Shown piece by piece: positions 11,707 through 21,188 of a stretch of 64,000 bases of DNA. The stretch is taken from the NCBI GenBank assembly GCA_001051155.2, contig JYIP02000006.1, forward strand, positions 2,790,001-2,854,000, in the 5' to 3' direction. Numbering within the stretch: the stretch's first letter is position 1; every line of letters starts with the position of its first letter. A model generated the notes under the pieces. That model had not been told where the DNA came from, ran no database searches, and worked only from the letters and a program-made list of their open reading frames with translations. Source of the stretch: Chrysoporthe austroafricana. Its lineage: Eukaryota; Ascomycota; Sordariomycetes; Diaporthales; Cryphonectriaceae. The position numbers and the translations under genes are program-made.

Positions 11707-12940
11707 TCATTTCTTAGCATCCTCCTTCATGCCGGCCTGCACCCAGCCTCGGGCGCCCGCGGCCCTCGCCTCTATCTCCTCCTCACTCAGCTTGGCGATT
11801 TCGAATGCCTTGTGCGGCGTCGGCACATGGCGACCCCTCTCGAAGCCAGGGCGCTCGAGCAGCCTGTACAGCCAGGCTTTCAGCTTGGGGAACTCTTCAA
11901 TGTCCACGCCAGCCCACTCTTTTCGCGAGGTAAAACGATCAGCCCACGCCTTCAACCACGATCGAAACAGGCAAGACAGAGAAGACTTACTGGCCGACGC
12001 AACCCATCCCCAGCAGCTCATATCAGCGATGGTAACCCTATCACCCACAAGGAATCCCGACTTCGACTTGGCGAGAGCAGTGTCCATAACGCGGTCTGCA
12101 TAGCGTTAAAATCCTACTGCGAAGCTGAAGGCGCTTTCTCGAGCAAGGTCTACAAAAGGCAAGGAAGGGCAGACACCACAGGATGAAGAACTACTTACAG
12201 AGGCGACGAGTCTCGTTTTGGTAGCGGGATATTCCATATGGGATCTTTTCGGGCGCATATCGAGTGAAGTGGTTGGCCTGACCTTGCATAGGACCCAGAC
12301 CTCCCATCTGCCAGAATAACTACGGAAATGGGGTCAGCACCCGAGGGAAGACTGCGGAAGGATCATGTGCGGCGACGTACCCAGCTATTCACCTCATAGT
12401 ATTCCTTAGAGTCACGAGGATACGACACCTTGTGCTCCGTATCGTACCTATCGATAAGGTACTGCATGATCGATCCGGACTCGAACAGGCGGATGGTTGA
12501 GCCGTCCGTGAACTTGTCCGTCATTGCTGGGATCTAAAGGCCGGACGTTCAGTCATTCTGCTTCCTGATCAGCTACGGCTGGAAATTGAGGTCTTACCCT
12601 GCCATTGGGGTTGATTTCGAGGAACCAGTCCTCCTGATGATCAGTTAGTCATCGCGCCTCCCTTAGTTTCTCCAGGGAGCAGGGCAGGAATAAATGCCTG
12701 ACTTTCTGAGTGTTCTTGCTTAAGTCGATAGCTGTGGTCTAACTCAAGGTCAATTTGATGCCACCGAGGCTTGTGAAGCTATGGAGATCTGACCTGGTAT
12801 GACAACCCAAGTTCCTCGAGGAGGATAGACACCTTGATGCCATTCGGAGTCCCAGTGGTATCTACTAGGAAGTCAGCTAGTCTAAATCAATAATGGAGGT
12901 GGGCGGTCTGACATAGGTGAATATCAGATTGGCTGGCCAT
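11707..12940 (-). CDS. Glutathione S-transferase, Ure2-like
   Basis: Eight exons: 12913-12940, 12794-12861, 12703-12738, 12598-12633, 12381-12533, 12199-12319, 11991-12095 and 11707-11918. They join without frame conflict to about 252 aa. The N-terminal thioredoxin-like domain shows SDIHLYTTGTPNG, then NPNGRIPAM and the glutathione-contacting [14 protein letters not shown]. The C-terminal helical domain has the N-capping motif [14 protein letters not shown], then [16 protein letters not shown]. This matches fungal Ure2p-type GSTs, which conjugate or reduce with glutathione in the cytosol; substrate unknown. An in-frame ATG 13 codons upstream (12979) would add a short extension. I chose 12940 because it directly precedes the conserved domain. 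Three of seven introns use GTCAGA or GTCAGG donors. Seven introns in a 759-nt coding sequence is dense. Confidence 0.88.
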
Positions 12941-13896
12941 ATTGAGATGCCTTTCGATGTTTCTGAGTCTTGTTGTCATTACTGTGAGTAGAGATGTTGT
13001 GCTTTGTCGAGCCGGCGTTGTTTTATGAATGCGTCACATGGGATGCTTGATAATCCACCCAGGCTTAGAAATCATGATCGCGCGCCCTGCTGCGGCACCA
13101 TCTCCACTTGCTACTCCTACCTGCATTCAAATGGTCGTCCCCATTCTATTTTGTCAATTCTCGAACCTGCGATCGAGCACTATATCTTCAAGCTCCCTCC
13201 TCCAAGCTGTGCGGTTGTTTTTTTTGGGGGGTTTTTTTCTTTACCAAAATGAACGTGATTGCAAGGTAAAATGACGATTTTGTGGAGGGGAGAGATGCTA
13301 TGGCAATTTCGTTAGCTTTCAGGATGTGCACAACATATCGATACGGTGCCAATGCACCCTCGTCCCTCCTTCCAAAATGCTCCAAAAATGGCCCCACAAT
13401 TTTCTTTTAGATAATGCTTTGAAGGTGGAAATGTTCAAAAAAGATCACTGTATCCTTGCCCGCATGCTTTTGCATTGTCGCTATCGCCATCGCCTTGACC
13501 TTGATAGCTTTGGCAATTTGGCATATGGATAGTCCTATTTGTAACATTGCGGTATAGGGGAAGATAATGTTCGTATACCTTCAGATCGCCAGCCTGATAT
13601 CCAAGCGTACCCTGACGCCCGCAAATACTTGAAAATCTCCCACGCTATATCCTTGGTTTGGCTCGGAAAGTATACGGCATGATGACTTCCATTCATTTTC
13701 AAGAAGTCCGGGTCAGACTTTTCCATGGTGGTAACGTAACGACGTCCGGACGCGCTTTTCTTTTGCTTCCCCCCCAGGCATACACACCCAGCTCAAGGAC
13801 TTCATATGCTCCTCACAGGCTGACGCTGTTCTTTGCTTACGAACTCGCTATTTTCGGCAATGCTTATTACATGACCTGTTTCCTACAAGCTTCTTT
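12941..13896. other. Intergenic, about 1 kb, T/G homopolymer run
   Basis: 5' flank of the GST gene and 3' flank of the ankyrin locus. A T-run, G-run, T-run sequence lies near 13209-13232. No gene supported. Confidence 0.5.
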
Positions 13897-14832
13897 TCAA
13901 ATTTCACGGTTCAATAAGCTAAGTCCCTCTTTAAAGCCGCTGTCCCGTGCCAAGTCAATAGCGTTTTGTCCAATAGTATTCTCTACAAGTGGATCAGCTC
14001 CCCTTTCCAACAGGAACTTGATATGCTCCGTCTTCCTATCTCGCACTGCAACATGCAAGGCTGTCTCGAAGCCCATGCCGCGATTTCCGTGGAAAAATTC
14101 GTCATCCCACTCCCATCGCAACATATTGATGGATACGCCCGCCTCGTCCAGCAGATAGGCCATGGCTTCCATATGCCGCCCCTCTTTATCACCATCTTGC
14201 CTGGCGGATTCATGGAGCGCATTCAAATGGCGAAACTCGGCGCCATGTGCACGAAAGAGCCTGAGGACGCTTACGGGAGAGAACTTGCCAGCCTGACTCG
14301 CCATATGGTTATTTCGGCCCGCGGACCGAATCATGGGATCCGCCCCGTGTTCCATTAACCACCAGACGTGTTCTTCGCTGTAGAGGAAACAGCTATCTTG
14401 ACTGTTAGTCGAGTGTCACTCAGCCACATCTGCGACCACATACAGATAAAGTAAGATTACAACTCACTACAATATAGGCAATGTATTGCCACCTCCGACA
14501 GATCTGTTAATATCCCATCCGCTCCGCAGAAGCAGCTCCGCCACGTCCCAATGCTTGTACCACACAGCGCTGCGGACGGCTTGGGAAGAGGGGACACAGC
14601 CTCGCTGCTTGAGCAGATAGGCCACAATCTCGATATGTCCCGCCCTGGCCGCTATATTAAAGGTCCATTCAAGAACGGACTCCTTTTCAAAACGTGAGAT
14701 TCGGTCTTAGTTTACGTTATCAAGTTATTACAGCTCGCTCTATAGAGATGCCAAGTCTCCAGCCGCCACTATTACTTCAATCCCTTCTCGCACGAGGGTG
14801 AGCTTATCGGTGGAAGGCGCATCGGGAGCCAT
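13897..14832 (-). pseudogene. Ankyrin-repeat protein gene with one frameshift
   Basis: Ankyrin repeats are clear in 13897-14392 (ETALHVAVRDRKTEHIKFLLERGADPLVENTIGQNAIDLAR) and in 14471-14682 (AARAGHIEIVAYLLKQRG, DVAELLLRSGWDIN). The likely first exon is 14732-14832, starting MAPDAPSTDK and ending in AAGDLASL, a typical ankyrin lead-in. That exon runs into TAG at 14740-14742. The next splice pair (donor 14731, acceptor 14683, 49 nt) is then out of phase by one base. A single missing base near the stop explains both defects, so this is either a recent frameshift or a sequencing error. The intron between the two repeat exons has CTAAC 13 nt before an ATAG acceptor. Function unknown; ankyrin proteins bind other proteins. 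Confidence 0.6.
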
Positions 14833-16028
14833 GGCAACAGAAGAGGGAAAAAAAGGACTCGTTAGATATTGAAGCTTAGGAATGATTTTAGCCCGCGGTA
14901 GTTTCATTAGGCACAGGCAGAAAGGGTGGGTGATAACAAGAGGGTAGTAGTGGCACAGGATAAGTTTAAAACGTTGCCGAAGTTTGTATGGAGCTAAGGT
15001 GGCAGGTTCGGGAATTGACGAAAATAGAATGGGGACGATCACTTGAATGCAGGTGGGAGTATAGGTGCCCACCACGACAGGCCGTCCCTAAGTCACCATC
15101 TCGTCACATTAGCCGCAAAATGGTACGAGCAGTGAGGGGTCAGAAGCAGAGATGGAATAGCGAACAGCCTGCTGTATGTTGTATTGCTTCATTGATTTGT
15201 CATTTGGTATGGTTTCTCTCCCTTCACCTTTCTCGAGAGACAATTTGGCGTCAAGTGATGAGACACGGACTGAGACGTGCATCCATCACCAACAGCCCTA
15301 TGCTTCTATGCATTGACGGCGGAGAGTAGGCACATCTGTTTGCAAAAGAAAGAGCAAAGTTATCATTGGCAATTTTTCTTCCGTCCCCCTGGTGTACATG
15401 GGCAATGCTACTTGTACAGCTGCGTTGGGGAACGCGTTTGATGTCCCTGTTTTGTTGCTCTTCTTCGAAGTCGTACGCTATCTAGAACATGATTTCGGAC
15501 GTTGGTGGCTCTAGCACGGAGCCCAGAACGTGAGTAGCGGGTACAACAAACTCAAATTCAGCGGCACATGGTTCAGTACAGCCTAGCAGGTGTAAGATTT
15601 TAGGGCATCTAGGGCATCTCTAAACCAGTACCCACTAATGAATGCTCTGTGCTCTCATTAACAGCACCCCAAGGTTCTGCCGCCCAACAAAACTGCATTT
15701 GTACGGTACCGTGGGTACCTCCCATTGTTTGTTCAAGGCTGAACTGGATGGCGGCTTTCATTCTCGTCGGTCATTACCACATTGTCAACGGGAACCTTGA
15801 TCTTAGGCACAATCAGATTAGACAATAGGTATTTCCCATCAGCAGTTTAAGGAATTCAGCAATAAAACAGCATGCCTTGTTCAGCGCACTGAATTGCTCA
15901 CCTAATCCGGTACCCGTCCGCCCTGCTGCTCGTACTTGCCCGTGAGACGGCTCCACTTGCACACAATGTGAAAATTTTGTCCTGAGGATATGAGTCAAAG
16001 AACATGGTGAATTTTTTCATACCACAGC
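14833..16028. other. Intergenic, 1.2 kb
   Basis: 5' flank of the ankyrin locus and of the tRNA gene. No gene or repeat that I can support. Confidence 0.5.
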
Positions 16029-16035
16029 AGCTACG

Positions 16036-16046
16036 TAGCTCAGGGG
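16036..16046 (+). promoter_or_regulatory. Pol III A box of the tRNA gene
   Basis: TAGCTCAGGGG matches the A-box consensus TRGYNNARNNG at every specified position. It lies entirely in the first tRNA exon, upstream of the inserted intron. Confidence 0.75.
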
Positions 16047-16050
16047 AAGA

Positions 16051-16107
16051 GTGAGTCGACTTTTCTTGTCTGAAAGTAGCCACCTCAACTTCTAACAAAC
16101 TTCATAG
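16051..16107 (+). other. Spliceosomal-type intron inside a tRNA gene
   Basis: 57 nt starting GTGAGT, with CTAAC (branch adenosine at about 16095) 12 nt before the terminal TAG. Length, donor, branch site and acceptor equal those of the protein-coding introns in this window. It lies between the second and third bases of the 3' D-stem strand, not at the canonical 37/38 site. It contains no internal Pol III terminator: the longest T-run is four. Confidence 0.8.
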
Positions 16108-16135
16108 GCGCCGGGCTCATAACCCGGAGGACGTT

Positions 16136-16146
16136 GGATCGAAACC
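16136..16146 (+). promoter_or_regulatory. Pol III B box of the tRNA gene
   Basis: GGATCGAAACC corresponds to the B box GGTTCGANNCC with the A substitution typical of initiator tRNA T loops. The intron lengthens the A-to-B distance by 57 nt, still within what intron-bearing tRNA genes tolerate. Confidence 0.75.
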
Positions 16147-16166
16147 AATCGTAGCTATCACACAGC

Positions 16167-16173
16167 TTTTTTT
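16167..16173 (+). terminator. Pol III terminator (T7)
   Basis: A run of seven T residues begins 10 nt after the discriminator base, the expected Pol III stop, with a second T5 run close behind. Confidence 0.75.
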
Positions 16174-16921
16174 GCTCTTTTTGTTTATTCCGTATTTCTC
16201 TTTTATTTCTGTACATTATGGACTTCATATAAATCCAGAATTATTCAATGCTTCAAGACACTGGATGATATCTTCAATAAAAATATCATCGGTGTGAAAC
16301 TGAGAACTGATGTCCTTGGGAATTACAAAACAGAATATTTTCACTGATTTGCTTTGCCTGCCTGCCTAAGCTCTGGAGCTGTTCATAGTTACCTTAAAGG
16401 TATTTATATGTTCTCTAGCATCCAGTGTCTAGCCATGTACAAGGTGTCGCAGAAACCCCGAGCATGACGGTTATGCAATAGTGTCTTTGATGTTGGACTT
16501 CTGTCGAGAAACCTCTCTTGGAGCTCCGCGTATCCATGCTCAATCCTTGTCCTAGTACTTATGGGTTCGACCCAACCATCTTACACTGTTTTACCCCACC
16601 TGTGGAGTCTGCATGTGCATGGGTCTGTGTACAAAGCCAGGATTTGGTGGGGCGTGAGGATTAATCTCCTGGTGGTGCTACATAGATCTCTAGGCTGAAT
16701 GTGTCACCTCGTTCGTTAATCTGTATGAACTCTGGGTTCCCATCCCGCTGCAGCACGCGGGTTGTTGTCGGTGGCCTCAGGCTGCCTTGCCCGCCTCCAA
16801 GGCACTGAGCCGTCGTAGGGAAAATGACGAGAGACTGTGAGTTCGAACAATCGAAAGAGCTATGTGCATACTCAGGCTGGACTTGAATCCTTCTCTAGCT
16901 CGTCAAGGCTTCATGCAATTC
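16174..16921. other. Intergenic, 0.75 kb
   Basis: Holds the 3' flanks of the tRNA and of the convergent methyltransferase gene. Nothing further recognised. Confidence 0.5.
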
Positions 16922-17860
16922 CTAAATTTTGGTAGCCAAGATGACCACGACCGGAAACTCGAGCTTGACCTCATCCCCGCCGAGAGCCTGCTCTAGCTCG
17001 TCCCAGAGCTCCTGCAGCTCTGATTCCGGAATGCGCGAAACTAGTGTTGCGAGATGGGACTTGAGCCACACGATGTCATGAAAAGCGGTCCAGCCGTCGT
17101 CGTGGTCGATCCATACCTTTTCCTCCTCCTCTCCGACCCTACTCTCGCTAGTCCGGCCGTCCCCGCTCAGCATCCACTGGTGAAGACTCCCTGGCGAGTT
17201 GATATAAACCCGCTTGACGTCCCTCCACGTATCTTCCGGCAGCGCAAGAGGCTCATAGGCCGCATTCGACAAGCTGTACGCACGATCAAACATGTCTCCC
17301 GTCGCCCTCCTCGCAAACTCGTGCCAGATCGCCTCCCACAGTGCCTCGGCGCGTTCGTTGCCCCTGATGCGCGGGACGGCGTAGAAGCTCATCACTAGAG
17401 TCCCGCCGGGCTTGACCTGCCGGCCAAATTCCTGGACCGCCGCGCCGGGGTCCACGAAATGCATCATCTGGCACGCGGCGACAAGGTCGACCGTCCCGTC
17501 TTCCACGCTGCTCTGTTCCGCGCGCTCCCGGAGGAAGGTAAATTTGCGCTCTGGCAGACGAGGCTCCTCAGTCAGGAGTCTCCTCGCGAGCGCAGTGTAT
17601 CCGTCGTTTGGGTCCGACACGACCACCCTGTCGAAATGCGGGGCCAACCTCCTGGAGACGACGCCGCATCCGGCACCGACGTCGTGCGCTGTTGACCAGG
17701 CCACGTCAGGTTTGTGGCCGTGATAATTGTGGATGAGAGAGAAGAAGGATGCCGGATAGACGGGGCGGTAGGCGATATACTGAGACCAGTCCACCCCTTG
17801 GTCAGGAGCAAAGCCGAGCTCTCGGGGCCCTGAAGCGGGGATCCCGGTGGTAGTGGACAT
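16922..17860 (-). CDS. SAM-dependent methyltransferase (class I, trans-aconitate-methyltransferase-like)
   Basis: Intronless, 312 aa. The class I Rossmann methyltransferase order is visible: motif I HDVGAGCGVVSRRLAPHF (residues about 59-76), an acidic residue after strand 2 (VVVSDPNDGY), the EDGTVDLVAACQMMHFVD segment (motif II/III), and KPGGTLVMSFYAVP. The N-terminal WSQYIAYRPVYPASFFSLI is typical of the fungal branch that also aligns with trans-aconitate 3-methyltransferase. It transfers a methyl group from SAM to a small acceptor that I cannot name. No signal peptide or membrane segment, so it is probably cytosolic. It stands alone with no neighbouring pathway genes. Confidence 0.85.
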   Translation of the reverse strand: MSTTTGIPASGPRELGFAPDQGVDWSQYIAYRPVYPASFFSLIHNYHGHKPDVAWSTAHDVGAGCGVVSRRLAPHFDRVVVSDPNDGYTALARRLLTEEPRLPERKFTFLRERAEQSSVEDGTVDLVAACQMMHFVDPGAAVQEFGRQVKPGGTLVMSFYAVPRIRGNERAEALWEAIWHEFARRATGDMFDRAYSLSNAAYEPLALPEDTWRDVKRVYINSPGSLHQWMLSGDGRTSESRVGEEEEKVWIDHDDGWTAFHDIVWLKSHLATLVSRIPESELQELWDELEQALGGDEVKLEFPVVVILATKI

Positions 17861-18871
17861 TGCTTAGACGTCGAGTATGTCAAATTAGAGATAATATAGA
17901 ATTGTAGAAGCGGCAGTACCAAAGAACTCGGCGCATTCATTCAAGTATTCAATCCAGACAAGGGGTGATGGCCAAGACGAGGGACTACGAGGTTAGGCGA
18001 CTTATGTTCCTGTAGCTGCATCATAGCAGGACTTCGGGGGCGCCTAGGCGCCACCTTAACACCTAGCTCTAGTGGCTGGCCAGGGCCTGGTCCCACTAAA
18101 TATGCCTGAACAACGACAGCCAGTTTGTGCTGTGTTGCGTGGGTTATAACATAATAGCTAATACGAGCGATTTCACATCATTGTTTGAAGGCGAATGATT
18201 AAGTAATAGCTATGTACGGAACGCTCTTATAATCTTAGAGTCTCAGAGGGAGAATGCATAGAAACAGCAGGGTTCTCGAACTTGTTGCAAGGTTGCGACG
18301 CCGGCGATGTTGAAAGGGCACGATGAAGTGCCCAACAAAAGTGCCGACGGAGAGCTTTAAGTTTAGTGGGAAGCAGGGCTTACACCATATAGCGGTAGGC
18401 AGCCGGCCGCCTGGCCAGGCCATGCGTGACTTCTTATATATTGCACAGAAAGGAAATCTGATGGAAGTAGCGTCTCGCGCTTTCCACTCGGTCACTCAAA
18501 TATCTCCTGGGCTGGAACGGAGCCCGCATTTGAACCTTTCTACACGATCCCTATCGACTACCAAAACCCACCAAGAGGAGTAATATTCCAATCCCAGTGC
18601 GCCTCCATGATAGCTGGTCATCAACCACTTCGGTCTACATCGTACGTGTCCTGCGGCCATGTGAATGTTCCTACGTGTGATGTCCATCTAGCAATATTCA
18701 GCTGACACCTACACACAGCCGGCTCTAGAACGAGAAAAGGGGACCAGGCTCGAGCCCGAAAGCCTGGGAAGACCACTTGTCGACTAAACCCCCTCCTCGT
18801 CAGCTAGATAGCGGCCGTATCGGACGACCTGAGTCACGACTTCTTGGGCCAATTCAGCACACTGGTCCGCA
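17861..18871. other. Intergenic, 1 kb
   Basis: 5' flank of the methyltransferase gene. Short ORFs only, no recognisable feature. Confidence 0.5.
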
Positions 18872-19603
18872 ATGCCGCCGCTCAGATACAGCGAGCCTGC
18901 ATGCGAGGCCTGCACTGCAGGCGCAGCCTACTGCGCGCTGTCTGCCTTGGTACAACTTCTATCGCTCCTCTTCAGAGTCAGAACCCACAAGTGGCTGCGC
19001 CTGCCGTTCATCAACACCACATCTTCCAGAATCGCCGATCGCGTGTTTGGGACTATGTGTGTCCTTACCTCGGCCCTCGCGATCTACTTCTTCCTCCAAG
19101 CTCGCTCCTTACGTGCACCTGAGGAGCACTTGCACCTCTTTGATGCACGGGGTGTGCTCGCTCACGTGGGTATCCAGTACGCTGCTCTGGATATCTGGTG
19201 CGCATGTGGGGGTATCTGGTGCGCTGGTGGGGGTATCTGGTGCGCTGACGTGGGTATCTGGTACGCTGATGTGTGTATGTGGTGCGCTGATGTGTGTATC
19301 TGGTACGCTGATGTGTGTATGTGGTGCGCTGATGTGTGTATCTGGTACGCTGATGTGCGTCCTTGGTACGTTCGTGTGTGTATTTGGTATGCTTATTTTT
19401 TTATGTGGTACGCTGATGTGATGATGTGGTACGCTGATCTATGTATGCGGTACGCTGGTTTGTGTATGTGGTACGCTGATGTGTGTATTTGGTGCGCTGC
19501 TGTTGCGGGAGTATTACTGGCTGGTGAATTAGCTAGTGGATGGTCAGGTATCTGGCGTGATATGTGCGTTTCACATACAGGTATTACAACAGGTAAAGTA
19601 TAG
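18872..19603 (+). CDS. Doubtful ORF carrying a 7-residue tandem repeat
   Basis: An uninterrupted 243-codon frame. The first 95 residues include two hydrophobic stretches (AAYCALSALVQLLSLLF and FGTMCVLTSALAIYFFL) that could be membrane segments. The rest is a heptapeptide repeat WYADVCM/WCADVCI translated from the 21-bp minisatellite at 19166-19500. Because the repeat unit is a multiple of three and stop-free, a second frame (18777-19421) is also open, so openness alone is weak evidence. No homologue recognised. It may be a fast-evolving gene or a chance ORF. Confidence 0.25.
   Translation: MPPLRYSEPACEACTAGAAYCALSALVQLLSLLFRVRTHKWLRLPFINTTSSRIADRVFGTMCVLTSALAIYFFLQARSLRAPEEHLHLFDARGVLAHVGIQYAALDIWCACGGIWCAGGGIWCADVGIWYADVCMWCADVCIWYADVCMWCADVCIWYADVRPWYVRVCIWYAYFFMWYADVMMWYADLCMRYAGLCMWYADVCIWCAAVAGVLLAGELASGWSGIWRDMCVSHTGITTGKV
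19166..19500 (+). repeat. 21-bp minisatellite, about 16 degenerate copies
   Basis: Unit approximates GGTACGCTGATGTGTGTAT plus CT or GT. Central copies (about 19255-19350) alternate between TATCTGGTAC and TATGTGGTGC forms, making a 42-bp higher-order unit. Copies at both ends are more diverged. Confidence 0.85.
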
Positions 19604-20265
19604 TGACGGCCGCGACCGAGAACTTGGGAGTGCACACTCAGGCTAAGACATCTGGGAGGGGACCAGCAGTCTGGCAAGGGCGCTGGAGAAATGCAATAGA
19701 CTATTACTTAAACTTAGTAACTTGGGCCACATGGAGATTCAACCAAAGAATTCTTGATCCTGAGTACGCGTGTATACAGGGTGTCAATTTCAATCAATAT
19801 CTTGATGAGCAAGCCAAGTCCCTAGATCACTCACACCTGGGTGCGCAAGTGTCCGGTCCATACCGTACACATAGCGGCACCATTTGGTGATTGCTGTATG
19901 ATATCCACCTGGAAAGAAGATGCCACTCTATGAGAGGGAAGGACGGATCACCCCACTGCGTAGCATCTTAATGATATGAGACCTTTCTGCATTAATTCTT
20001 TACAAGATCCTTGATTGGGATGTTGGTTATGGTATTGGATATGCAGCACGGACCGCACATAGGTTATTGTTGAAAAGCTAAACGCGCGCTTGAGTACGGA
20101 TATACTGTAAGTAATTGAACCCTGCCCCGCGCGGCATGTCAGCCAACCAGGATACAGCACCCCGGACCGCATTACAATTACTACAGGCAAAATTTCCGTC
20201 TACTGCGGTCCCGAGGGCTTTTTTGCAGACATTTCCTCCAGAACAAGACCACGCGACAAGGCAAG
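19604..20265. other. Intergenic, 0.66 kb
   Basis: 5' flank of ALB1. No feature recognised. Confidence 0.5.
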
Positions 20266-20909
20266 ATGGCGAAGACAAATACCAAGAAGAGCAAAGGTGA
20301 GCCGCACCGGCAAGCCCTCTCCCTCCGACAAGATTCCCGTTATTGACCCCAGACCCGCGGACGAAAGCCCCCTCCATCCACTCCCGCGCGGCGCGCCGCG
20401 CCACCTCCCCCTCCATCGACACCGACAAGTCCCTGAAGGCCGTCCAGCCCCCACCCGAGTCCCTCAACCAGCGCCCATCCGTGCTGGGCCTCTACCAGAA
20501 CGCCGGCGTGAGCAAGAAGGCCAAGCGCGGCCGCAAGGCCGTCCTGAGCTCGCGCGCGCGGCGGCGCCACGAGCGCGGCCTCGAGCGCGCCGAGGAGATC
20601 CTGGACAGGACGGCGGTCAAGATCGCCAAGAGCAAGGAGTCGGCGCGGAACCTAGACGGCCGCAGGAAGGGCTGGGACGAGATCAATGCCTCGACGGCCG
20701 GAAAGAAGGGCGCGGCTGCGAACAAGTTCGCCGGGTTGGCGGACGGGGATGACGACGAGGACCAGGAGGAGGAAGACGGGGCTCATGAGATGGATGATGA
20801 GATGGAGGAAGCTCGAGGATCCGCACCCGGCGAGGGCGCAGGTGCCTCAAACGCAGCCGCGCTGGCGCCAGCACCACCACCGCAAGATGACGACGACGAG
20901 ATCTTGTGA
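20266..20909 (+). CDS. ALB1: Ribosome biogenesis protein Alb1
   Basis: Two exons, 20266-20296 and 20368-20909, with a 71-nt intron (GTGAGC...AAAG), give about 190 aa. The short first exon MAKTNTKKSK runs into APSIHSRAARRATSPSIDTDKSLK, the conserved N-terminus of fungal Alb1. A basic region follows (KKAKRGRKAVLSSRARRRHERGLERAEEIL), then SARNLDGRRKGWDEIN, then a strongly acidic tail ending DDDDEIL. In yeast Alb1 works with Arx1 as a shuttling factor on nuclear pre-60S particles. Small basic/acidic composition and length fit. The alternative frame in exon 2 lacks these motifs. Confidence 0.85.
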
Positions 20910-21188
20910 TAATTTGTACAGGGAGAAGCGAAACTCGGCATTGGCATATTCATGACCAGGCGTTGGGGATCAGATACCACATGGACTCGAACATCTTTGC
21001 TTTCCGGAGACTTGAAGCTTTCTTCTTTGTGCGATTTACGAAGTATGGTCGGCACTTGTCCCTTGCGACCGCGCCTCTAGGTGATCACTATCGAGACCGC
21101 CTGGAAGCAAACATCAATACCTGGGCTTATAAGCCATTCCAAGCGACTCAAAAATAGACATTGCCAACTCCACGATCTTCTATGCTCC

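Larger units (their letters stand above)
16029..16157 (+). tRNA. Initiator-type tRNA-Met (CAT) with a spliceosome-like intron in the D arm
   Basis: The exons are 16029-16050 and 16108-16157. Joined, they form a complete 72-nt cloverleaf. The acceptor stem (16029-16035 with 16150-16156) is 7 of 7 paired. The D stem is GCTC/GAGC with a 7-nt loop. The anticodon stem is CCGGG/CCCGG around CTCATAA (anticodon CAT). A 5-nt variable loop AGGAC and a T stem GTTGG/CCAAT around ATCGAAA follow; the discriminator base is A157. The A1-U72 end pair, GGG/CCC anticodon stem base and an A in place of T54 are known hallmarks of eukaryotic initiator tRNA, so I call it initiator rather than elongator. A box, B box and a T7 terminator are intact. 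Unspliced, the D stem is broken. It could be a dead copy, but the flawless spliced fold argues against decay. Confidence 0.85.

Noticed and set aside
16029..16157. Reading the tRNA insert as a canonical anticodon-loop intron or as random decay
   Set aside because: The insert is not at position 37/38, and its ends carry exact GT...CTAAC...AG signals while every stem is intact after removal.
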